Of a stretch of 16,407 bases of DNA, positions 8,708 through 16,356 are shown piece after piece. The notes under the pieces are model-generated. The model made no database searches, was not told the origin of the DNA, and was given only the letters and a program-made list of their open reading frames with translations. Numbering within the stretch: position 1 is the stretch's first letter; each line of letters opens with the position of its first letter. The translations under genes were made by a program, and so were the position numbers. Source of the DNA: Acanthamoeba lenticulata (lineage: Eukaryota > Discosea > Longamoebia > Acanthamoebidae); the NCBI GenBank assembly GCA_002179805.1, contig NAVB01001815.1, positions 1 to 16,407 on the forward strand, written 5' to 3'.

Positions 8708-9974
8708 TCAGCTTGCTTTGGCCACTGCCCGAAGGAGAGCGACACGGAGCTCACTCACGCCCAATCCATCCTTGCTGGTGATGTAGTATATGGAGGAGCA
8801 GAAGGGAGAGCGAGCGAGCTGGTCCTTTGTTCGGGCCAGAACCTCAAAGATCTCCTTTCGCGATAGCTTGTCGGCCTTAGTGAGCACGATTTGATGCACC
8901 AGTCCGTGCGCGTTGAGCATGTTAATCACTTCCATGTCCTTGCTCGTGATGCCTCGTCGTGAGTCGACCAAAACGAACGTGCCAAGCAGTCTGACGTAGC
9001 ACCATCAGCAACCGCAGTGAGCAACCGACCCGGGAAAGAAGAAAAGAAGGTGCGCAAGAAGGCGTACGACTTGCGCGCCGTGAGAAAATCATTCACAAAC
9101 TGCTGCCATTCCCTCACAACACTCACGGGCGCCTTCGCGTAGCCGTATCCTGCACGCGTAGTCAGTGAGGGAGAGAGGACGAGAGCTATTGTCATTCAAC
9201 TCAGTGTGCTGTGTGTTCGCGGTGTACCAGGCAGGTCAACCAACTTGATCCCCTCGCCGGCTTGGTAGTAGTTGATGGTTTGTGTGCGTCCCTGCACATC
9301 CAAAGGGAGATCAGAGAGGGCGTGGCCACCAGGTATTGTTGTGCACAGGCAGGACGGCATACTGGCGTGTTGGACGTGCGAGCGAGGCGCTTGCCCAGAA
9401 TGGCGTTGAGCAAAGATGACTTGCCCACGTTCGACCGCCCGACGAAGGCGAACTGGAGCCAAGGTGAGCGGCATGTTCAAGTGGATGCGCGGCAGACTGT
9501 GCGTGTAGTGGAGTGTGCGCGTACCTCGGGCTGATCTTCCGGTGGGAGACTTGCGACGTCGACGCTGGAGAGGAGGAAGGCGGCATGCTTGGAAAAGTAC
9601 TTAAGGGCCGCCTTGCGATCGTCTTCCGTGATCGATTGCACGAAATCAACGGTGGCTGGCGGGAGGGGAGGAAGAGAAGAGGGTGCAGCGTCGGCCGAAG
9701 TGTCCCGCGACGCGAGAATCTGATAAACGCTCGCCAATCTCTTTCCCTTGCGCGTGGAAGTTGTGGTCGTGCTAGGGGGTGTTCGGCGAGAAGCAACGGG
9801 CGCCTTGTTGCTCGATGTAGACCCCCATCTTGTGTAAGCCCCTCGCGTCACTGGTGAAGTAAAGGTCGTCGCGGAAGAGCTTGCAGTTCCGCCACGAGCG
9901 CGCGACAGCACGCATGCCAAAGGTGACGACGTCCGCGAACACAGCGGCCTGTACATTACTAAGGTCGGTCTCAT
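8708..9974 (-). CDS. EngB/YihA-type GTP-binding protein, probably mitochondrial
   Basis: Exons 9974-9525, 9452-9363, 9291-9228, 9149-9071 and 8990-8708 give 321 aa; introns are 71-80 nt. The GTPase motifs are in order: G1 GRSNVGKS (155-162), G2 within GRTQTINYY (181-189), G3 DLPG (199-202), G4 TKAD (265-268) and a G5-like TSK (299-301). YGYAKAP after DLPG is typical of the EngB branch (GTPBP8 in animals), which helps assemble the large ribosomal subunit of bacteria and organelles. The first 90 residues have no Asp or Glu and many Arg, Ser and Thr, as expected of a mitochondrial presequence. The whole N-terminal extension is about 150 aa, long compared with the ~200-aa bacterial proteins. Start ATG 9974 is followed by an open frame with no alternative needed. 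Mitochondrial ribosome assembly is inferred from family and presequence. Confidence 0.92.
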
Positions 9975-10500
9975 CTGCCTCTGTTTCTTTTAACTTTTAT
10001 TTCATTATTCGAAAAAGAAAACAGAAAAAAATGCTCGGTCGGGGCTTCCGCCAGCTGCCTGCAGACGCCTAAACGGCTGGTCCATTGCGAAGTCTTTTCT
10101 TGTTGTTCAAATAATGAGAAGGTTGCGATCCACGGTACAAGAGCAAAAGTCACAGTAGTGGCCGATCGATGTCAAGTCTATCACTACAGGAGCCTGTAAA
10201 CAAAATCATGGGACGAAAATTCGCCCATTGTCGAGGAGGGCAGCGACGAAGAGAACACTTCAGGGGCCCATTTTATGAACAAGAGCCAGTAGTGACTGGA
10301 TTTGGGGGAAAACCGGGAAGAGGGGGGTTCATGATCTCTGCCGGTTTTCTACAAGCCCTGATGAGTGAGGGCCAATGACCACAGGTCACTCCATTATAAA
10401 ACGCAGGACACTGAGTGGCTTAACCTCATCAGCTGCAAGCAACTCAACAACAACAACCAGTGCGATCAAGCGCCCTCAAGCCCAGTACCTCCTTAAAAGA
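9975..10500. other. Divergent intergenic region upstream of the EngB-type and Pro/Val-repeat genes
   Basis: About 525 bases with no recognised exon. It contains A/T-rich runs just upstream of the EngB-type start and, at the right end, a CCAAT-palindrome-TATA arrangement for the secreted-protein gene, listed separately. Confidence 0.5.
10371..10400 (+). promoter_or_regulatory. CCAAT / TGACC-N3-GGTCA palindrome / TATAAA core promoter
   Basis: GCCAAT is at 10371-10376, the palindrome TGACCACAGGTCA at 10376-10388 and TATAAA at 10395-10400, about 100 nt before the ATG of the Pro/Val-repeat gene. A start site some 25-30 nt after the TATA would leave a 5' UTR of about 70 nt. The palindrome is a plausible dimeric factor site; no factor is known from the sequence. 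Confidence 0.55.
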
Positions 10501-11432
10501 ATGAAGCTGCTGTTCGCCCTCTTTGCGTTGTGCCTTCTGGCTGTGGCCTCGGCCCAAAACGCTACCCTCGCCGCCGACGTGACCAAGACGGTCACTGGCG
10601 CCACCGCTGCCCTCGTACGATAACCACAATTCTCAAGATGCCCAATCCCTTCGCTGTGCACTAACCTTCCTGATGGTCGCAGAGTGCCGAGGTTATCCCT
10701 GGCAAGATCGTTGTTCAGCCGCCTCCTGTGCAGCCGCCGGCCCTCCGCGTGCAGCCTGGCCTGGTCAACATTCCGCCGCTGAGCATCCAGCCGCCTCCCG
10801 TGCAGCCTCCTCCGCTCACCGTCCAGCCGCCGCCCGTGCAGCCCTCCGCCATCGTCGTGACTCCCGCTCCTCTCCAGGTGCGTCTCTTGTCCTTCTTCGC
10901 CTTTCGCTTCATTGCTCACTCTGTAGTGCTCTTGTAGGGCGCGAGCATGCAAGTTACCTTCACGCCTATCGCCGTGCCGCCGCTGACCGTGAACCTTCCG
11001 GCCGTGTCCGTGCCGCCGATCGTCATCCAGATCCCCGCCTTCACCATCTTCCCGCCGGCCGTGAGCCTCGCTCCCATCACCGTCCAGCCGCCCGCGGTCA
11101 CCATCGAGGACATCGTGATGACCCCGGTCCCGCTCCAGGGCGCCGCCTTGACCGTCGAGGTCCCGGCCATCTCCGTCCCGCCGCTCACGGTCACCCCGCC
11201 GCCTGTCCAGGGCGCCGCCTTCACCGTGACGCCGTCCCCTGTCCAGCCGCCCGCCTTCACCGTGACGCCTCCGCCCGTCACTCCTCCTCCGGTGACCATC
11301 GAGCAGTCGCAGACCACCACCAAGACCGTCACCATTCCCGAGACCACCACCACGGCGACCATCGTTGGCGCCACGGCCACCACCGGCACGACTGGCACCA
11401 CCACCGGTGTGGTGGCCACCAAGACGGTGTAG
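10501..11432 (+). CDS. Secreted Pro/Val-rich repeat protein, family not recognised
   Basis: Exons 10501-10614, 10683-10877 and 10938-11432 (introns 68 and 60 nt, all phase 0) encode about 267 aa. Residues 1-18 form a clear signal peptide (MKLLFALFALCLLAVASA) with cleavage expected before QNATLA, so the product should enter the secretory path. Nearly all of the mature chain is made of short degenerate repeats of the type PPLTVxPPPVQ / PAFTVTPPPV: a strand of alternating Val/Ile/Thr residues followed by one to three prolines. The C-terminus switches to a Thr-rich stretch (TTTKTVTIPETTTTAT ... TTGTTTGVVATKTV) that could be O-glycosylated. Cysteine is absent after the signal peptide, and charged residues are few. 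An extracellular, cell-surface or cyst-wall structural role is speculation. A TATA box lies upstream and AATAAA at 11641. I do not recognise the family. Confidence 0.8.
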
Positions 11433-12015
11433 GCAGGCAATGCGGCCATCGGCCTGATGCGTCGACAAGACAGACCGGGTCACGCCAAGCAGAAAGCAGA
11501 TCACGACCTTCCTACCGGCTTTTCTTCGTCACGCACCCGGCCTTCTTCCTCTTCTTCATCACCTTCCCTGCCCCTTCAACAAGCTATGCTCCCTTTTTTC
11601 TGATTGGGCTCTTCATAATCTTAGAGTACTCTTTTTGGCCAATAAACATTCACACATCTTACTTCCCCTCGGGAACTTTGGAGGTCAAGTTCATCAGTAG
11701 CTTATCCCCGATCGTCATGTGCCCTAGTGAACACCCACTCTCTCGTGCTTACTTCAGTAGAGATTCCTCTGGCTTCGCTTGCTTGGGCGTCTGCTTGGCC
11801 AATGTGGAGTGCGTTTTTTCGTGGGAAATTCGGGCAAACCGCCTTTTGAGTGGTCGGTGGCACATGTTGCCGTTCGGTTGTGCAAGTACAAAAGGCTGCC
11901 GCACGCCATTCACATCACTCACCTCAAGTCCTTCAGTCTCGGAGCAGCACTGAACCGATCCTCCTCAACCACACAGCCACCAGTCTTGAACTTGACCGGA
12001 TCCAGCACCACCAAG
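11433..12015. other. Intergenic region between the two secreted-protein genes
   Basis: It holds the likely 3' UTR of the Pro/Val-repeat gene, ending near AATAAA at 11641, then the promoter and leader of the next gene. TACAAAAG at 11887-11894 is a weak TATA-like candidate about 120 nt before that gene's ATG. No other exon was recognised. Confidence 0.45.
11641..11646 (+). terminator. AATAAA poly(A) signal for the Pro/Val-repeat gene
   Basis: The first AATAAA after the stop at 11432, about 209 nt downstream, in an A/T-richer stretch. It is the likely but unproven 3' processing signal. Confidence 0.5.
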
Positions 12016-12807
12016 ATGATGAAGTCTACCCTCTTCGCTTTCGTTCTTTTGTTCGTCGCCCTGGCCGCGGCGCAGAGCGTCTCGCAATCCACAGGCCAGC
12101 TCAGCATCCGGATCAACCCGCAAAACGGCACTGTCCTCATCTGGGAGACCGACTCCAACCGCGTCTTCACCCACACCTACCTGTCCGTGGAGGAGATCAA
12201 CCCGTCCGGCAAGGTGGTGAACGCGGCCAACAGCTTTGACAACCAGACCTTCACGGCCGGATCGAGCGTCAACAACAACATCCAGGGCGTTAACGCCACC
12301 TCCGTGAGCCTGACTGCCAGCGGCGCGTGGGTGTCTGGCAACAACTCGACCTCGCGCTTCACGCTCGTTGCCAACTTCTTCCTCTTCACGCAAGACGGCT
12401 CCATCCTGTTCAACGGCCAGAACGTCAGCGTCGCCCCGGACATGATGTACATCACCTACCAGATCCAGGGTTGGCCCACGGAGAGCAACACCAACAACAC
12501 CATCGCTCTCCGCACGCGCATCGCCACGCCCGGCCGCACTGGCTCGCTCGACTCGTCCGTCCTGCGCCTCACCGACGGCGCGGCCATCACCTATGCCACG
12601 GCCACGCAGGCGTCGAGCCCGGTCACGATCATGGCCACTGCCGATTCCGCCGCTGTTGATGTCACCGTTACCACCAAGGCCGACATCAACCTGGCCTACG
12701 ATGCCCTCTACAGCGTCGAGCCGGCTGGTGCCGATGACGGTGGCAACGGTGATGGCAACGGCTCGGCTGCCTCCACCCTGACCTCGCCCCTCTTTGCCTT
12801 CTTCTAA
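12016..12807 (+). CDS. Secreted Asn/Thr/Ser-rich protein, intronless, family not recognised
   Basis: One uninterrupted frame of 263 aa, unusual among its intron-bearing neighbours. It starts at the first of two adjacent ATGs (12016, 12019), followed by a signal peptide (MMKSTLFAFVLLFVALAAA, cleavage expected before QSVSQ). The mature part is rich in Asn, Thr, Ser and Val, with many N-X-S/T sequons (NGT, NQT, NAT, NNS, NVS, NNT, NGS) and alternating polar/hydrophobic strands suggesting an all-beta extracellular domain; there is no cysteine. The end has a Gly/Asp/Asn linker (DDGGNGDGNGS) and a short hydrophobic tail (LTSPLFAFF), which may be a weak GPI-attachment signal. The signal peptide resembles that of the upstream secreted protein, and both lie in the same direction. 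AATAAA follows 62 nt after the stop. No family recognised; function unknown. Confidence 0.85.
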   Translation: MMKSTLFAFVLLFVALAAAQSVSQSTGQLSIRINPQNGTVLIWETDSNRVFTHTYLSVEEINPSGKVVNAANSFDNQTFTAGSSVNNNIQGVNATSVSLTASGAWVSGNNSTSRFTLVANFFLFTQDGSILFNGQNVSVAPDMMYITYQIQGWPTESNTNNTIALRTRIATPGRTGSLDSSVLRLTDGAAITYATATQASSPVTIMATADSAAVDVTVTTKADINLAYDALYSVEPAGADDGGNGDGNGSAASTLTSPLFAFF

Positions 12808-12816
12808 GGACCACTT

Positions 12817-12835
12817 TCTTCTTCTTCTTCTTCTT
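12817..12835. repeat. (TTC)n microsatellite in the 3' UTR
   Basis: About six CTT/TTC units lie just after the stop of the intronless secreted-protein gene. Low complexity; no function claimed. Confidence 0.8.
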
Positions 12836-12869
12836 TACACCAATACAAGATCTGTACATCTTTTCTACG

Positions 12870-12875
12870 AATAAA
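12870..12875 (+). terminator. AATAAA poly(A) signal for the intronless secreted-protein gene
   Basis: It lies 62 nt after the TAA at 12805-12807 and only 7 nt before the stop codon of the convergent minus-strand gene, so cleavage would fall inside that gene's coding end. Confidence 0.7.
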
Positions 12876-12882
12876 AATAGCA

Positions 12883-13200
12883 TTATGACCACACGGGTGA
12901 AGTGAACGTGTGCCGGAGGACGCGGTCGTAGAGGTGGTCTGGCAGTACCTGCTTGGCTTGCAGGCAGAACTCAAAGTCGGAAGCGATGAAGGCCACGCAC
13001 TGGTCGACCAGCGACGCCACACCCGGAACGGGCGGTTTGAGGAAGGCAGGCGAGAGGACGCTCCCGGTCGAGTAGGAAGCTTCAACGGAGGGGGCGGTCG
13101 GTGCTCGCGGCTCCAAACCCGGTGGCAGCCACTTGCGCATGAGTGCCTTGGAGGCCTCCTGCCTTTCAAACGCGCGTTCAGCCTCCCAGTCCTCTTGCAT
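12883..13200 (-). CDS. Hypothetical protein, about 105 aa, possibly the last exon of a longer gene
   Basis: Open frame from ATG 13200 to TAA 12885-12883. Just upstream, TTATTTTTGCAG (ending at 13216) is a good splice acceptor, and the frame stays open through it, so this may be a 3' exon. However, the next gene's ATG is only 160 nt away on the other strand, and no partner exon was found; a 5' UTR intron is the alternative. The chain starts with a charged helix (EDWEAERAFERQEASKALM), then a Pro-rich linker, then a helix pair (SLVDQCVAFIASDF ... VLPDHLYDRVLRHTF). That last pattern resembles short helical elements placed before leucine-rich repeats in some F-box/LRR proteins, a weak likeness only. 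Base composition is coding-like (C/G at third positions). Function unknown. Confidence 0.5.
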   Translation of the reverse strand: MQEDWEAERAFERQEASKALMRKWLPPGLEPRAPTAPSVEASYSTGSVLSPAFLKPPVPGVASLVDQCVAFIASDFEFCLQAKQVLPDHLYDRVLRHTFTSPVWS

Positions 13201-13359
13201 CTGTCCTCTACGCCTCTGCAAAAATAACAAAAAAATAGTTTTTAAGCACATAAATTGAAACAAGAGAAAAACATAAAAAAAAAGATGAAAAGTCTCAGCT
13301 GCTACTTATTTGGCCATTAGAACTCTTGGCTGCCAATTCACCCCCTCGATAACACCGAC

Positions 13360-14232
13360 ATGTCGAAGCTGACGCTCTACACCAACGCCGTGTGTCCATA
13401 TGCCCAGCGCGCCTGGCTGACGCTGGTTGAAAAGGGCCTTGACTATGAGACCATCCACATTCCCCTTCGTGGCGAGAAGCCCGCATGGTCTTCCCCCTCT
13501 TCATTCATCCCTTTCTTTTGGGTTTTTATGGTGGCGGGGGCTGACCATCTTGTTACACGCAGGTACTGGGAGGTCAACCATCGCAGCATGGCGACCGCAC
13601 CGTCCACGAGTCGGTACATTGGCGTTTAGGCGCATCAGGCGATGGCCAACGCATCATACTGACCGCTAAACGTCCGTTGTGTACACACCAGCTGCTCATC
13701 TGCGAGTACCTGGACGACGCCTTCCTCAACAGCGGCACTCGTCTCCTGCCCAGCGATCCCTACAAGCGGTCCGTCTCCTCCCCAACTCTCAGTCATTTCA
13801 ACACACACACCTGACCACAACATGACACGCAGCTACGTGAGTCGATTCATCGTGGACCAGTTGACAAGCTCAAGGAGGAGGCCACCAAGAAGCTCAAGGC
13901 AGTGGCCGAGATGTTTGCGGCGGATGGGGACAAGGAAGGCCCGTTCTTCCTCGGCGCCCAGCCGTCCTTCGTGCGTCTCTCCGCTCTCTCCTGTCAACGC
14001 TAACGGAGATGTGCTGATGATTGAGCATCAGGTCGACATCGCCATCGGACCCCTCCTCCACCGTTTGGCCATCGGGCTGAGGCACTACCGCAACTTTGAC
14101 GTGCTCGCCATCGACGAGCGTTTGAAGAAGCTGCACGATGCGTTGGTTGCCCGCGACTCGTGGAAAGCAACTGATGTTGCCGCCAACAAAGTGATTGAAA
14201 TCATGGCCGCTTTTGCCAACCCGACCCAATGA
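13360..14232 (+). pseudogene. Glutathione S-transferase (omega/lambda-like), broken upstream copy
   Basis: Corresponds exon for exon with the intact GST at 14668: 13360-13487, 13563-13613, 13692-13768, 13833-13970 and 14032-14232. Exon 1 still encodes the catalytic CPYAQRAW motif and exon 5 the full C-terminus ending FANPTQ. Exon 2 is 51 nt instead of 70, a net loss of 19 nt that removes the NPRGTVPAL glutathione-site segment with its cis-Pro. Exon 4 is 138 nt instead of 199, having lost 61 nt after GTGGACCAGTT. Both losses shift the frame, and together they do not restore it, so no full GST can be made. The first donor is GTCTTC, weaker than the GTACCC of the intact copy. This looks like a fairly recent casualty of tandem duplication; an assembly error is the alternative. 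Confidence 0.85.
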
Positions 14233-14667
14233 AGAGGCGTCGTCTATGCCTCGCTTCTGGCTATGTTAGTAAAGTCTATGTTACAAAACCATGCCGCCAG
14301 TACAAAAACAAAACTCATTGTTGTACAAGGTAGAGCATGAAAGGATGCCAAAGGAACCCGTGGACACTCAGCCACATCTCATGAGATGTCCACTACTTGC
14401 CAAACGATCGATGACTAAACTTCCATGCCACAGGCAGGAGGACAAGGATTGGGGCGTGATGGGCGATCAGGTGGCGAACGGGCAGAGAACACATGAATTC
14501 CATTAACTTACCAATCGGCATTTTGTGGCCAAAAAAGGCCCTTTTTGTGCGGCCATTTAGCTTGCTATTGTACAGCCAAAGTTGTCGGCGATTGCGTATC
14601 GCCGACCACCGAGACAAAAGGCGGCCGCACACTCACCGCTTTTCAATCGACCACCTCGCAACCCAAC
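14233..14667. other. Intergenic region between the GST copies
   Basis: About 435 bases with no recognised exon. It contains the presumed 3' end of the GST pseudogene and the promoter of the intact copy, including a perfect inverted repeat close to the ATG, listed separately. GGCCAAAAAAGGCC at 14527-14540 is a second short palindrome-like element. Confidence 0.5.
14584..14606. promoter_or_regulatory. Perfect 9-bp inverted repeat upstream of the intact GST gene
   Basis: GTCGGCGAT, a 5-nt spacer TGCGT, then ATCGCCGAC, 61-84 nt before the ATG at 14668. It could be a dimeric factor site in the promoter or, if transcribed, a GC-rich leader hairpin. It is not seen at the same place before the GST pseudogene. 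Confidence 0.5.
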
Positions 14668-15601
14668 ATGTCGAAGCTGACTCTCTACACCAACGCCTTG
14701 TGCCCCTACGCCCAGCGTGCCTGGCTGACGCTGGAAGAGAAGGGTCTTGAATATGAGACCGTCCACATTCCCCTGCGTGGCGAGAAGCCCGCATGGTACC
14801 CTCCCTTCTTCATGTGACTGGCTGATGGTGCACCGGCTGACGGTCATTGCGCAGGTACTGGGAGGTCAACCCGCGCGGGACTGTGCCCGCCCTCAAGCAC
14901 GGCGATCGCACCATCCACGAGTCGGTACGTTGCCAACGTCCACAGTACTGTGTCGACGTCATACTGATCGCCGCCACACAACGTGTGCACAGCTGCTCAT
15001 CGCTGAGTACCTGGACGACGCCTTCCCCAACAACGGCACTCGTCTCTTGCCCAGCGATCCCTACAAGCGGTCCGTTTCCTCCCCAACTCTCAGTCATTTC
15101 AACACACACACCTGACCACAACATGACACGCAGCTACGTGAGCCGATTCATCGTGGACCAGTTCTCCTCGCAAGTCACTCCGGCCTTCTTCCAGCTGCTC
15201 AAGAACCAGGACCGATCACAGGATGACAAGCTCAAGGAGGAGGCCACCAAGAAGCTCAAGGCAGTGGCCGAGATGTTTGCGGCGGATGGGGACAAGGAAG
15301 GCCCGTTCTTCCTCGGCGCCCAGCCGTCCTTCGTGCGTCTCTCGGCTCCGCCCTCTGCTGCCTCGAGCTCGAACTGACAAAGGGGAGAGTTGCAAACCAG
15401 GTTGACATCGCGATTGGCCCCTTCCTGCACCGGTTGGCCATCTCGCTGGGGCACTACCGCAACTTTGACGTGCTCGCCATCGACGAGCGTTTGAAGAAGC
15501 TGCACGATGCGTTGGTTGCCCGCGACTCGTGGAAAGCGAGCGACATTGCCGCCGACAAAGTGATCGAGGCCATGGCGGTCTACGCCAACCCGACCCAGTG
15601 A
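14668..15601 (+). CDS. Glutathione S-transferase, omega/lambda-like (Cys-type), intact copy
   Basis: Exons 14668-14795, 14855-14924, 14993-15069, 15134-15332 and 15401-15601; introns 59, 68, 64 and 68 nt; 224 aa. The thioredoxin-fold N-terminus starts MSKLTLYTNALCPYAQRAW, with a catalytic-type Cys12 in CPYA as in omega and lambda GSTs and dehydroascorbate reductases (CPFA), rather than the Tyr/Ser of other classes. EVNPRGTVPAL supplies the glutathione-site cis-Pro, and the HES at the end of exon 2 joined to LLIAEYLDDAF gives the usual ES..I.EYLD motif. The C-terminal half is all helical (RFIVDQF ... FFLGAQPSFVDIAIGPFLHRL ... ARDSWKAS). Such enzymes usually do glutathione-dependent thiol transfer or reduction of dehydroascorbate in the cytosol. 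Neighbour: a broken copy 440 nt upstream. The class call rests on the Cys motif. Confidence 0.93.
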
Positions 15602-15772
15602 AGAGGCGTCGATCGCGCCGCGCTTCTGGTTCTGGTGCTGTAAGTAAAAACATCTGCAAAATTTTTGTTACTTGGCTCAACTCTGCCTGGATGATGCACG
15701 CATGTGAAATGAGTGTTGTTTCTTGTGGATGAACAAACTGGGCTGAGGACGCAAACGAAAGTGTTGGTAATT

Positions 15773-16318
15773 TCAGAAATCGGCGGTGATCTCGATGAGG
15801 GCGTCCATGTTGAGCGTCAGCTGGCCGGTCTTTTGCTTGTCGCGCCACTCAAAGAGCGATTTGACTGCGTCCCCCGACCAACACGTTACACACACGACAG
15901 AACACTCGATTGGAGCTGGAGCGCGAGCGAGAGAGAGAGAGAGAGAGAAAAACACGCACCTTGGGCCATGTGAGCCACCAGCGCAAGGAACTCGACCGCT
16001 GCACCGACAAAGGGTCAGTACAGTTCTTCCTCAAAGGGGAGGGGGGGAAGCGTACTGGAGATGCCGTAGCCGGTGCGGTTGTATTTCCTGTACAGGCCTG
16101 TTGTGGTCGGAGGCGAGGCAAAGCAAGGTGAAATGAGCCATCGCCCTAAATACGCGCGAGTTCGAGAAGGAAGTTGGCGTGCCTTGGAAGGCCTGGGGGC
16201 TCATGCGGAAGCCGCCGGCGGCAAGCGCCGAGCCGATCTCGTTGGCGTCGAGTCGGCCGTTGCGGTCCCTGTCCTGCTGCTGGAACAGCGCCTGCATGCT
16301 CAGCAGGAACTGTGCCAT
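15773..16318 (-). CDS. Penta-EF-hand calcium-binding protein (PDCD6/sorcin-like), 3' part
   Basis: Exons 16309-16183 (start of exon uncertain), 16097-16056, 15998-15960 and 15864-15773, ending in TGA. The translation aligns by eye with the last three EF hands of PEF proteins. The first visible loop, DRDRNGRLDANE, is canonical; it is followed by IGSALAAGGFRMSPQAF, the signature helix. The next loop (NRTGYGISTVE) has lost its acidic ligands and one residue, and the final part (WRDKQKTGQLTLNMDALIEI) matches the degenerate fifth hand used for dimer formation. The first intron here starts GC rather than GT (GCACGC after CAAG). Frame starts at ATG 16318 in one reading, but PEF proteins need two more EF hands upstream, and GGCTAAC-N15-CAG before 16309 looks like a branch point and acceptor, so the N-terminal part probably lies beyond the window. 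Confidence 0.8.
15929..15948. repeat. (GA)n microsatellite in the last intron of the PEF gene
   Basis: About ten GA units on the plus strand; on the coding strand it reads as a CT tract shortly after the donor at 15959. Length variation is likely. Confidence 0.9.
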
Positions 16319-16339
16319 AGTGTTGTGTTAGCCTTCAAA

Positions 16340-16356
16340 ATAATAATAATAATAAC
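16340..16356. repeat. (AAT)n microsatellite near the right edge
   Basis: TAATAATAATAATAA within the A/T-rich DNA at the window end, probably inside an intron of the PEF gene. No function claimed. Confidence 0.8.

Noticed and set aside
10476..11504. A 342-codon open frame on the minus strand antisense to the Pro/Val-repeat gene
   Set aside because: It is an artefact of the GC-rich repeats: Gly/Arg/His/Asp-rich text with no family motif. The plus strand has a signal peptide, TATA box and phase-matched introns.
14527..14540. GGCCAAAAAAGGCC as a transcription terminator
   Set aside because: Rho-independent terminators do not apply to a nuclear gene, and the position suits the GST promoter region better.
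15216..15848. A 210-codon minus-strand open frame across the end of the intact GST
   Set aside because: It is antisense to GST exons with clear protein motifs and crosses the GST stop; its own sequence shows nothing recognisable.
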